Shown here: one piece after another, positions 29,104-37,018 of the stretch
How the letters are laid out: the number at the start of each line of letters is the position of its first letter
How positions within the stretch are numbered: the first letter of the stretch is position 1
NCBI GenBank assembly: GCA_001823505.1
Contig: MHUS01000010.1
Location: forward strand, 39,785-77,362
Length of the DNA: 37,578 nucleotides
Direction of reading: 5' to 3'
Source of the DNA: Candidatus Yonathbacteria bacterium RIFCSPHIGHO2_01_FULL_51_10
GTDB lineage: Bacteria; Patescibacteriota; Minisyncoccia; Phycocordibacterales; UBA1539_B
The notes under the pieces: model-generated
The model's database searches: none
Seen by the model: the letters and a program-made list of their open reading frames with translations, nothing else
What the model was told of the DNA's origin: nothing
Position numbers and translations under genes: made by a program

Positions 29104-30210
29104 TTATGTTGATTTGGTCATGTACCGCGAGATATTCAGGACGATTCCCACCCCCACAAGCACTGCGAGCAATGCCGATCCGCCATGGCTTATGAACGGC
29201 AGCGGGACGCCCGTAAGAGGGAAAACACCGATCATTGAGGCAATATTAATGAACGCCTGCGTTACAATGAGTATAACAATTCCAACGACAACAAGTCCAC
29301 TAAACTGGTCGGGAGCCCGCCGGGCAATCACGAGCCCGCGAGCTCCAAAAAGAAGGAACGCAACGAGGATGCTCATTGCACCAATAAATCCAAATTCCTC
29401 CGCCGCAACGGCAAAGATGGAATCTCCGACCGGCTCCGGCAGATAGTAATATTTCTGGAGACTTTTCCCGAAGCCGCGTCCTGATATTTGACCTGAGCCA
29501 ACCGCGGTAAGTGATTGCTTGAGCTGATACCCTGCTCCCTGCACGTCCCGCTCAGGGTGGATGAAGGTCGTGAGGCGGCTCACCACGTGCGGTTTGACCG
29601 ATGCAAACAAACCGAATCCAATGACACCTATGAGAACGATCATGCCGACATGCTTCCATGGTACTCCGCTGACAACAAGCATCGCAAATGTCGCAATGGC
29701 AATGATACCGAATGTGCCGGTATCCGGCTCCATGAGAACAAGTGCTCCCGTGACCGCCATCAACACACCAAACGCAATGGTTCCCTGCAGTGAACTTCGC
29801 GCACTCCCTTTTAGTTTTGAGAGAAACGCCGCAAAATAGATCACGACGCCCAACTTGAGAAATTCTGATGGTTGCACCGAAAACGGCCCCAGATAGATCC
29901 AGCGTTTTGCTCCACCGGACGAACCTCCTATCCCGGGGATGAACACAAGCGCGGCAAGGATCATGGTGGCGATCAACAACACGAGTGCGTACGATCGCCA
30001 GAAGCGATACGGAATGTATGATGCCGCAACACACCCCACCCCCCCACAGATCAGCCCGAAGACGATCTGACTTATCAGGATATTGGAGAATACCTCGCTC
30101 CCCTTCTTCGCAAAGATGCCCAGTGACGCTGAATAAAAAATAATAAGTCCTCCCATGATGAGCGCGAGGAGGAGGATAAGCAGTTGTTTGTCGACACCGT
30201 GATCACGCAT
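29104..30210 (-). CDS. ftsW: FtsW/RodA/SpoVE (SEDS) peptidoglycan glycosyltransferase
   Basis: 368 residues from ATG 30210, with about ten membrane spans. SEDS signatures: GAKRWIYLGPFSVQPSEFLKLG, the MEPDTGTF loop, PEPVGDSIFAVAAEEFGF (with the catalytic-site Asp) and the closing GVPLPFISHGGSA. Polymerises lipid II into glycan strands. Placement between mraY and murG argues for FtsW rather than RodA. Twelve bases after mraY. The longer frame to 30279 overlaps mraY and is rejected. Confidence 0.95.
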   Translation of the reverse strand: MRDHGVDKQLLILLLALIMGGLIIFYSASLGIFAKKGSEVFSNILISQIVFGLICGGVGCVAASYIPYRFWRSYALVLLIATMILAALVFIPGIGGSSGGAKRWIYLGPFSVQPSEFLKLGVVIYFAAFLSKLKGSARSSLQGTIAFGVLMAVTGALVLMEPDTGTFGIIAIATFAMLVVSGVPWKHVGMIVLIGVIGFGLFASVKPHVVSRLTTFIHPERDVQGAGYQLKQSLTAVGSGQISGRGFGKSLQKYYYLPEPVGDSIFAVAAEEFGFIGAMSILVAFLLFGARGLVIARRAPDQFSGLVVVGIVILIVTQAFINIASMIGVFPLTGVPLPFISHGGSALLAVLVGVGIVLNISRYMTKST

Positions 30211-30221
30211 AGGAGTACCTG

Positions 30222-31277
30222 TTAGCCCATCAGCGCGATGATCATGCCGATGATCGCAAAGATCACCGAAATTATCCAAAAGCGCATGGTCACTTTATAC
30301 GACGGCCAGCCGAGTGCCTCGAAGTGGTGATGGATCGGCGCCACCAAAAATATTTTTTTTCCGTTGCGGAATCGTTTGGAAAGCGTCTGAATGATCACGG
30401 ACCCGGAACTCACAAAAAGCGGTAGCGCAATAATGGGCAAGACAGCGACCTCATGCGTAAGGAAGGCAACCACCGTAAGAGATGTCGTAAGCCCCAAGAT
30501 CCCCGTCTCAGACATGTAAAAACGAGCGGGGGGAATATTAAACCAAAGAAACGCCAATGTCCCCCCGACGATGACCGCGCAAAATGCCGCAAGATCGATG
30601 TAATTTTCAAAAAATGCAATACCGGCGTATGCAGAGAAGATGGCAGCCATCACTCCACCGGAAAGACCGTCAATGCCGTCGATCACCCCACCGGAGAACA
30701 GCGCAAGCATGACAAGCATAAAGAATGGAATGAATGCCCATCCAAGATCAACTTCTCCGGCAAACGGAATTGCGATTGATGTGACGTCAAGCTTGAACAT
30801 GAACCACCACGCACCAATGAACCCGATAAGCAGCACCAGGGCAATGCGCTTCTTTAAAGCGAGTCCTCCGGCAACATATCCACCCTTCCCCGCGACCTGA
30901 AGCAAGTCGTCCGCAAGTCCAATAAGTGAAGCGGTAATAAGTACAAACAGCGGCAACCATGTCTGACTGCGACTGAGAAAATCAAGTTTCTGTGTCACAA
31001 CACTGGGGAACAAATGAGAGATCATCCAAATAATTGCGATGGTCAAAAGTGCACTTGCCCAGATGATGATCCCGCCCATGCGCGGCGTTTTTTTAACCTC
31101 GTCTTTGTGTAATGATGCAGAAATTGGAGCGGCTCCCCCATCAAGCGCTTTCTGTACGCTCTGCTTCTTCCACGCCTTATGTTTGTAGAGATAATGAGTG
31201 AGAATGGGCGTGATGGCAATACCTATAAAGAAGGCTATCGCCGCCGGCGCAAACACTTTCACTACATCTATGATCAT
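30222..31277 (-). CDS. mraY: MraY, phospho-MurNAc-pentapeptide translocase
   Basis: 351 residues, ten membrane spans. Makes lipid I. Motifs: KKTPRMGGIIIW, the Asp pair GLADDLLQ, DGIDGLSGG and the histidine cluster APIHHHFEALGW, all in family order. Length is normal. Start ATG 31277 sits six bases after a -10 box, so a leaderless transcript for mraY-ftsW-murG can begin here. Confidence 0.96.
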   Translation of the reverse strand: MIIDVVKVFAPAAIAFFIGIAITPILTHYLYKHKAWKKQSVQKALDGGAAPISASLHKDEVKKTPRMGGIIIWASALLTIAIIWMISHLFPSVVTQKLDFLSRSQTWLPLFVLITASLIGLADDLLQVAGKGGYVAGGLALKKRIALVLLIGFIGAWWFMFKLDVTSIAIPFAGEVDLGWAFIPFFMLVMLALFSGGVIDGIDGLSGGVMAAIFSAYAGIAFFENYIDLAAFCAVIVGGTLAFLWFNIPPARFYMSETGILGLTTSLTVVAFLTHEVAVLPIIALPLFVSSGSVIIQTLSKRFRNGKKIFLVAPIHHHFEALGWPSYKVTMRFWIISVIFAIIGMIIALMG

Positions 31278-31283
31278 TCCTAT

Positions 31284-31311
31284 AGTATACCCGGCAGCGA
31301 GAGATATGCAA
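31284..31311 (-). promoter_or_regulatory. Internal promoter before mraY, leaderless
   Basis: Minus strand TTGCAT (31311-31306), 16-base spacer, TATACT (31289-31284), six bases before the mraY ATG. A small hairpin GCAAAAA-GCCA-TTTTTGC (31325-31308) overlaps the dac stop and the -35 box and may weakly end the upstream transcript. Confidence 0.6.
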
Positions 31312-31324
31312 AAATGGCTTTTTG

Positions 31325-32410
31325 CTATTGCACTTTAAGATTTTTCCCCTCCGCAGAAATTGTTGCAATGGCCGCGCGGGTGAGTGCCTCGATGTCAGAG
31401 AACCTCCCCTCTGTGGTGGAGGCAAGAACAACGATCACCACGGGGCGACTGAGTCCTGCGTCAACAATAACGGCAAGATTCCCTCCTGCCAGAGACGTAT
31501 ACCCGGTCTTTGACGCGATGATCCCGGGAATATCCAGAACACGCTCGTTGGTATTCGTTGCCGTGTGCGAAAAAGCTTCAAGCGATGAAACCGTTACGGC
31601 GGCGGATGAAGTATCATTAAAAATTTCCGGATGAGTACCCAGTGCGTACGAAAAAAGTTGTGCGGTGTCGCGCGCCGAGCCATACGCTCCAGCTTGCGCA
31701 TCATCACGATCAAGTCCGGTTACGCTCAGGTATGACGTCTCCGTAAGCCCGAGTGCTTGCGCACGCTCGTTCATTTTTAGCAGGAAGGCTTTTTCCGGAG
31801 AAGCCCCGTCATTTATGGGCGCATCTCCTGCAGAATGTTTCAAGGTGCGCCCGACTGATGCTGCTATGGCATGCGCGCCATCGTTGGATGATCCAACCAG
31901 AGTAAGCGCGAGAATATCACGCAGACGAAACTGCTCTGACGAGCGGAGTCCTGAGTCCCCCTCAATAGCAATGTCTGCGGGGCGAATGGTAACCAGTGTG
32001 TCGCGCGAAGATTCTTCTGCGGCAATAAGCGCTGTCATTATTTTTGTAACGGAAGCCAGAGGAAGCCGCGTGTTGGCGTTTTTTTCAAAAAGTACGTTGC
32101 CCGTGGCGATATCGAGGACATAGGCGGCGCGCGCATCAAGAGCAACATCGGCAAAGGGGTCTTTTGGGGCAACGAAGGCTGGCGGTGTGGCTACGCGAGG
32201 GGGATACACCTTTGCGAGCGTGGAGCCTTTCTCTGGAGCTGCATCTTTTTGGAGTATTGCTCCTCCTACGGTCGCGAGAAGGACAAGGGCAAGAGCAAAT
32301 CCAACACGCACAGACTGAGGCGGAAATCCCTCGAGATCGAAGCCGTGCTGGGGAGTTCCCCGTTGAGGCTCTTCCTTGTATTCATTGTTGTAATTAAATT
32401 CATCACTCAT
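31325..32410 (-). CDS. D-alanyl-D-alanine carboxypeptidase (S11, DacA-like)
   Basis: 361 residues from ATG 32410. Cytoplasmic N terminus (about 1-30), one span (about 34-50), then the extracellular penicillin-binding domain: SxxK in PLASVTKIMTA, SxN in VGSSNDGAHAIA, KTG in IASKTGYTSLAGG. Trims the pentapeptide terminal D-Ala of peptidoglycan. The C-terminal beta domain of E. coli DacA is short or absent. The start overlaps the scpB stop by eight bases (ATGAGTGA). Confidence 0.94.
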   Translation of the reverse strand: MSDEFNYNNEYKEEPQRGTPQHGFDLEGFPPQSVRVGFALALVLLATVGGAILQKDAAPEKGSTLAKVYPPRVATPPAFVAPKDPFADVALDARAAYVLDIATGNVLFEKNANTRLPLASVTKIMTALIAAEESSRDTLVTIRPADIAIEGDSGLRSSEQFRLRDILALTLVGSSNDGAHAIAASVGRTLKHSAGDAPINDGASPEKAFLLKMNERAQALGLTETSYLSVTGLDRDDAQAGAYGSARDTAQLFSYALGTHPEIFNDTSSAAVTVSSLEAFSHTATNTNERVLDIPGIIASKTGYTSLAGGNLAVIVDAGLSRPVVIVVLASTTEGRFSDIEALTRAAIATISAEGKNLKVQ

Positions 32411-33065
32411 GCGTATTCTCATCTTTATTTTCTGAAGAAGTATCGTCCATACCGACCTCACCTTCGTCACCGTATTCATCATCTATCTCAAGTTCTTCGT
32501 CAGCTGAAAAAACCTCAGGTGACGCTGCCTGTTCCGAAGGCGTGCCCGCCTCAAACGTGACGAGCTCATCTCGTATAGCGGTAAAGTCGGGCAGGTCCTC
32601 CGGCCGCGCAACGCCCAAATGCGAGAGGAGGTCAAAGGTCGGGCGGTACCGCGGCACACGTGCGTTCACACCCCCCTCAACACGCTCGATCAACCCACGC
32701 ACGAGAAGCGAACGCACAATGAACGCCGAGTTCACGCCGCGAATGTGGTCGATCTGGCTGCGGGCGACCGGGCCGCGGTAAAGAACGATCGCAAGAGTCT
32801 CGATCCCCGCCTTACCGATCTCACGCGAAAGTTCTTCTTTGAGGAGTCGCTCGATCAAGGCGCTCGCGGGCTGTGCAGTGGCAAGCATTGCGGCGCTATT
32901 CGTCCGCATGAGCGCGAGCCCACTGCCCGCGAGGTGCTCCTCGAGCCGCGCGAGAGCCGCGGTGACCTCCTCCCCGCTCACCCCGAGCATTTCGGCAAGC
33001 TTCGCCTCCGTTACCGGCTCGGCTTTGTAAAATAAAATTGCTTCGATCTGAAAATGAAGTTCCAT
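32403..33065 (-). CDS. scpB: Segregation and condensation protein B
   Basis: 220 residues. Two winged-helix domains (about 1-75 and 80-160: EAILFYKAEPVTEAKLAEML, then ALVLYRGPVARSQIDHIRG-type second domain) and a long acidic tail rich in Asp/Glu (about 175-220). Binds ScpA to complete the SMC condensin complex. Six bases after scpA. Confidence 0.95.
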   Translation of the reverse strand: MELHFQIEAILFYKAEPVTEAKLAEMLGVSGEEVTAALARLEEHLAGSGLALMRTNSAAMLATAQPASALIERLLKEELSREIGKAGIETLAIVLYRGPVARSQIDHIRGVNSAFIVRSLLVRGLIERVEGGVNARVPRYRPTFDLLSHLGVARPEDLPDFTAIRDELVTFEAGTPSEQAASPEVFSADEELEIDDEYGDEGEVGMDDTSSENKDENTHE

Positions 33066-33071
33066 ATTGAT

Positions 33072-33803
33072 CTATCGATACTGCGGCACACCCACATCCT
33101 GCGCTTCAATGGAGATGTCCTCGAATGTCGCGTGCTGGATGACATCGATCACGCCTTGCTTTGTCAATTCAAGAAGTGCAAGAAATCCGATGATCACCTC
33201 TTTCTTTTCCTTCTCTCCCCCACCGACGAAGTCCCGGAAACTCATCTTGAGCGCCGCGGCCACACGGTCGCGCAGCCGATCCATGGTTTCCTCAATACTC
33301 ACGATGCGCTTCACGATGACCTTGGGGAGCACTTCTACTTTAGGGAACCGTCCGACCACCTCACGGATGGCGAGCACCAATGCCCCAGGGTTCGTCTCCG
33401 CGTCCGGGGCAAACACCGTAGCGCGCGTGCCTCGATCACGTCGAGCAAACAGAAACTCTGTGCCAAAGCGCTCGTGGAGCGTATGTGCCAGCGTACGATA
33501 CCGCTCATAGAGCTTGAGCCGTCGTTCGAGGTCGTCAATACTTGATTCCTCCTCACGCGAAAGCGTGAGTGTCGGCAAGAGCGAGCGTGATTTAATGAGC
33601 ACCAAAGTTGCGGCAACGAGCAAGAACTGCGCGGTGTCCTTAAGCGGCATGTCGGCGATCCCCCGGACGTAGACCAGGTAGTCGTCCGCGATCTGCGAAA
33701 GCGAGATCTCGTTGATGAGCAGTTTGCGCTTTTCAATGAGCGACAAAAGAAGGTCAAGCGGACCCTCAAAACCCGTAGTTTTTACCTGAAATGCCGTATC
33801 CAT
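33072..33803 (-). CDS. scpA: Segregation and condensation protein A (kleisin)
   Basis: 243 residues from ATG 33803; the frame extends to a TTG at 33845 but the ATG lies right before the conserved opening. Typical kleisin start FQVKTTGFEGPLDLLLSLIEKRKL, then ISLSQIADDYLVYV, and a C-terminal winged helix region VIIGFLALLELTKQGVI. Bridges SMC heads. Forms an scpA-scpB pair in the usual order; no smc in this window. Confidence 0.95.
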   Translation of the reverse strand: MDTAFQVKTTGFEGPLDLLLSLIEKRKLLINEISLSQIADDYLVYVRGIADMPLKDTAQFLLVAATLVLIKSRSLLPTLTLSREEESSIDDLERRLKLYERYRTLAHTLHERFGTEFLFARRDRGTRATVFAPDAETNPGALVLAIREVVGRFPKVEVLPKVIVKRIVSIEETMDRLRDRVAAALKMSFRDFVGGGEKEKKEVIIGFLALLELTKQGVIDVIQHATFEDISIEAQDVGVPQYR

Positions 33804-33845
33804 TGGGCTATCATACCATACCAAGAGCACCGGCACAGCAGTCAA

Positions 33846-34484
33846 CTACGGCAAATGCGCGTGGTCGTTCCAGGAAATGAGCTTCCAGTGAGTTTTGCCA
33901 CACGACACGCAGGGGCCGTAGTCAGCGATGGTTATCCCCGTATTTGCAGTCGGTGTCGCATGAGAAAATTTCCTAAATACAGCTGGCTCAAGTTCCTCAC
34001 CGAAAATCATACACATCATGAGCATACGCATAAAAATGCTGTGTGATACAACAACCAAATGCTCATCTGAATGGCTTCCAATGAACCGCAATGCTTCAAG
34101 GGCGCGCTGTTTCAAATCATTGAAACTTTCATCATCGGAGTACTTCCAGTCTGGGTTATCTCCATTCTCCTTTCGCTGCCGCGTATACTCTTGGATAAAT
34201 TGGCTATCGTAGTGTTCACCGGCATACCCTGTTGGGTATCTACGTTCTACAAAAAGCTCGGATGATTCAACCGGCAACCCAAGGCATTCGCTTATGATCT
34301 TTGCGGTTTGCTGTGCACGAACAAACGTACTCGCGATAATTCTTGTATTGGGGATATTTTTGAGACGCTTCGCTACAAAAGCCGCCTGTCGCTCTCCATG
34401 CTCAGTAAGCAGAGCTTCTCCCCCAAAATTAATACGTTGAACATTTTCTTCACTCTCTCCGTGCCGAACAAAATACACCCTCAT
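33846..34484 (-). CDS. Histidine phosphatase superfamily (phosphoglycerate mutase-like) protein
   Basis: 212 residues. RHG motif FVRHGESEENVQ with the phosphorylated His (residue 8), the distal catalytic His in VVVSHSIFMRM, and Arg/Glu of the pocket. It is more like a broad phosphatase of this superfamily than a glycolytic mutase. A cysteine pair CVSCG sits near the C-terminal tail. One base separates it from the aspS stop. AT-richer than its neighbours. Confidence 0.88.
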   Translation of the reverse strand: MRVYFVRHGESEENVQRINFGGEALLTEHGERQAAFVAKRLKNIPNTRIIASTFVRAQQTAKIISECLGLPVESSELFVERRYPTGYAGEHYDSQFIQEYTRQRKENGDNPDWKYSDDESFNDLKQRALEALRFIGSHSDEHLVVVSHSIFMRMLMMCMIFGEELEPAVFRKFSHATPTANTGITIADYGPCVSCGKTHWKLISWNDHAHLP

Positions 34485-34485
34485 G

Positions 34486-35826
34486 TTAATTGCTGTCCGG
34501 TTTAGAAAGCAGTGTGTCGATACGGTTGAGGTCGCGGGGAAAGAGCGTTGCTTGCTTCACGTTCTCAATCCCCAAGAGCTTCGCCGTGAGCCGCTCAAGC
34601 CCGATGGCAAGTCCACCTTCGGGGGGCATGCCATACTTGAAGGCCTGCAGATAGTACGAGAATTTTTCCGGCTTGAGTCCCCATGCTTTGATGTTCTCAA
34701 CAAGCTTGTCGTACTCGTGGATACGCTGGCCACCCGTCGTGATCTCCACTCCGCGAAAAAGGAGGTCGAAGCTTTTGGTGAAGCCGGGGTCTGCCTCATC
34801 CTCGTAGGTATAAAATGGACGCTTCTTCACCGGATAGTGCGTAATGAAGGCAAAGTCGGAGCCGAATTCCTTCTTGGCATATTCAGAAAGCCAGCGCTCA
34901 TGCTGCGGCTCAAGGTCGGGCTCCTTGGTGCAATCCTCACCGAATTCTTTTTTGATGATCTCCTGCGCCTCGCGAAGCTTCCAGGTGGGGATCTTCTCCC
35001 CTACTGTAGGGATTTCTGCCTTAAAGAGTTTGAACTCATGCGTGCAGTCCGCCGCAAGCACTTCGGAAAGATACGTCAAAAACCGCTGCTCGAGCGCCAT
35101 GATATCGGTGTGGTCCTTGATGAAGCCCATTTCCAGGTCAAGACTTGTATATTCATTGAGGTGGCGCGTGGTGCTGTGCTTCTCGGCTCGATACATGTTG
35201 CCGGTTGCAAAGACACGCTCAAAAACCCCCACAAGGATCTGTTTGTAGAGTTGTGGACTCGTCGCCAAGTACGCCGTGTGGCCAAAGTACTCCACGGGAA
35301 ATACCGCAGCACCCCCCTCTGCATCACTACCGGTGAGCTTAGGAACCTGTGCCTCGGTAAATCCTTCTCCGATCAAAAATTCTCGGAACGCATTGATGAT
35401 GCGTGCCTGTACGCGGAATACCGCCTGCACCTCTTGACGGCGGAGCGTTAAGGGCAAGTTGTCAAGATACGTGTCAAGGTTGAGCTCTGAGTCCTTGTCG
35501 AAGGGTAGCTCTTCCGCGCGCGCGAGTACTTTGATCTCCAGCACTTCAATTTCAATAGCGCCTGTCGGCAAGTCAGCATTCACCATTTTTTCCGGACGCT
35601 TATTGACTTTGCCGCGGATCTCCACGACCCACTCAGGGCGCACCGTCTGAGCAGCCGCATGCGCTTCTGCGTTGTTGGGCAATGCAACCATCTGTACGAG
35701 CCCGCTCTTGTCGCGCAGGTCAATAAAGATAAGCTTGCCGTGGTCGCGCCGTACGTCGATCCATCCCGCGATGGATACTTCCCCCCCTATCTTCCCCGGC
35801 AGATCGTTAATGTATGTTCGTTCCAT
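34486..35826 (-). CDS. aspS: Aspartyl-tRNA synthetase, archaeal/eukaryotic type (possibly Asp/Asn non-discriminating)
   Basis: 446 residues, class II. N-terminal OB-fold anticodon domain (VSIAGWIDVRRDHGKLIFIDLRD), then catalytic core with motif 1 region, motif 2 RAEKHSTTRHLNEYTSLDLEM and motif 3 GLAIGLERLTAKLLG. The bacterial GAD insertion domain is missing; bacterial AspRS is about 590 aa, and phrases such as GSDFAFITHYPVKKRPFYT are those of the archaeal type. Such enzymes often also charge tRNA-Asn for later amidation by GatCAB; that is inference. Sits between trpS (2-base gap) and the phosphatase gene. Confidence 0.92.
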   Translation of the reverse strand: MERTYINDLPGKIGGEVSIAGWIDVRRDHGKLIFIDLRDKSGLVQMVALPNNAEAHAAAQTVRPEWVVEIRGKVNKRPEKMVNADLPTGAIEIEVLEIKVLARAEELPFDKDSELNLDTYLDNLPLTLRRQEVQAVFRVQARIINAFREFLIGEGFTEAQVPKLTGSDAEGGAAVFPVEYFGHTAYLATSPQLYKQILVGVFERVFATGNMYRAEKHSTTRHLNEYTSLDLEMGFIKDHTDIMALEQRFLTYLSEVLAADCTHEFKLFKAEIPTVGEKIPTWKLREAQEIIKKEFGEDCTKEPDLEPQHERWLSEYAKKEFGSDFAFITHYPVKKRPFYTYEDEADPGFTKSFDLLFRGVEITTGGQRIHEYDKLVENIKAWGLKPEKFSYYLQAFKYGMPPEGGLAIGLERLTAKLLGIENVKQATLFPRDLNRIDTLLSKPDSN

Positions 35827-35828
35827 AA

Positions 35829-36917
35829 TTAATGTGATTCGTTTTTGAGAGTTAATCCTATTTTTTCGCGCACATCCTGCATGGTCTTTTGTGCTTCAGC
35901 ACGAGCTACTTCTCCCCCCTCTCGCAAGATCTGCACGACCATGTCAGGGTCACGAGCGAGATCCTCGCGACGGCTGCGCAAAGGCGCTGTGAATGCGCGG
36001 ATGTTATCAATCAAGATCTCTTTGGACTCTTTGTAACCGATGCCACCCTCCGTGTAGCGCTTGCGGAGCTCCGGGAGGTCAGCGCCACTCACGAGTTCAT
36101 GGAGTGCAAACACCTTGCAGGTGGCGGGATCCTTGGGCTCATCCACTCCTTTTGAGTCGGTCGGGATCGACATGACCGCTTTCTTGATCTCCTCGTCTGA
36201 GACGAACAGCCCAATGACATTGCCGTAACTCTTGCTCATCTTGCGTCCGTCGGTGCCGGGGACCGTCTTCACGTCTTCAAGAATGAGCGGCTCGGGAATC
36301 TTGAACGTCTCGCCGAATACGCGATTGAACTTTTGTGCCGTGTCTCGTGCGATCTCGATATGCTGCTTTTGATCAAGACCGACCGGCACCACATCAGCGC
36401 CGTACATGAGAATATCCGCCGCCATGAGAATGGGGTAATCAAAAAGCCCGACGTTGACGCCCCTATACTTTACTTCTTCTAGGTGCTCATACATGTCTTT
36501 GAGTTTTTCCTCGGTCAGTTCTTCTTTCTTTTGATGTTCATCTCCAAGCATACTTAACAGAAGATCCTCGTTTTTGTTCGTAGCATCCTTGAACGCATGT
36601 GCACGCATGAGATACGGCACCGTGGTGATGGTGTTAAAGATCCACGCAAGCTCAGCCACCTCTGACACGTCAGACTGGAGGAACAGGGTTGTTTTCTTTG
36701 GGTCAATGCCGATCGCGAGGTAGTCCAATGCGAGGTCTAAGGTAAGCTTGCGGAGGAGCGCGCCGTCGGAGACGCTGGTGAGGGCGTGGTAGTTGGCGAT
36801 AAAGATGAACTGACGGTATTCATCCTGACGGTCCACAAACTGGCGCATCGCGCCAAAGTAGTTGCCCAAATGCACCTGCCCGGTCGGTTTGACCCCTGAA
36901 AGCAATGTTTTCTTCAT
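35829..36917 (-). CDS. trpS: Tryptophanyl-tRNA synthetase
   Basis: 362 residues from ATG 36917 (a GTG at 36923 would touch the -10 box). Class I: SGVKPTGQVHLGNYFGAM (HIGH-type HLGN), Trp-pocket region, and KMSKS in GRKMSKSYGN. Insert ATNKNEDLLLSMLGDEHQKKEELTEEK (about 110-140) is charged and helical. First gene of the long minus-strand run. Confidence 0.95.
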   Translation of the reverse strand: MKKTLLSGVKPTGQVHLGNYFGAMRQFVDRQDEYRQFIFIANYHALTSVSDGALLRKLTLDLALDYLAIGIDPKKTTLFLQSDVSEVAELAWIFNTITTVPYLMRAHAFKDATNKNEDLLLSMLGDEHQKKEELTEEKLKDMYEHLEEVKYRGVNVGLFDYPILMAADILMYGADVVPVGLDQKQHIEIARDTAQKFNRVFGETFKIPEPLILEDVKTVPGTDGRKMSKSYGNVIGLFVSDEEIKKAVMSIPTDSKGVDEPKDPATCKVFALHELVSGADLPELRKRYTEGGIGYKESKEILIDNIRAFTAPLRSRREDLARDPDMVVQILREGGEVARAEAQKTMQDVREKIGLTLKNESH

Positions 36918-36923
36918 TTCCAC

Positions 36924-36929
36924 ATACTA
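36924..36929 (-). promoter_or_regulatory. -10 box of trpS and the long operon, leaderless
   Basis: Minus strand TAGTAT (36929-36924), six bases before ATG 36917; a weak TTGTGT lies 16 bases further upstream, partly in the T-run of the preceding terminator. Confidence 0.45.
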
Positions 36930-36948
36930 CCAGAAAATGCCCCTGACA

Positions 36949-36981
36949 CAAAAAAACAGCGGGTCCCGAAGGAACCCGCTG
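36949..36981 (-). terminator. Terminator of the PEP-CTERM gene
   Basis: Minus strand: stem CAGCGGGT/ACCCGCTG extended by GG/CC around a TTCG-type loop, followed by seven T. The well-formed site shows the gene to its right is a normal transcribed unit here. Confidence 0.9.
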
Positions 36982-37018
36982 TGGTTAGGGTGGAGATAGT
37001 TTCTCCACAAAGGTTTGA

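Noticed and set aside
34483..35451. 322-codon plus-strand open frame
   Set aside because: It is antisense to aspS, whose motifs and length are convincing; the open frame is a codon-bias shadow.
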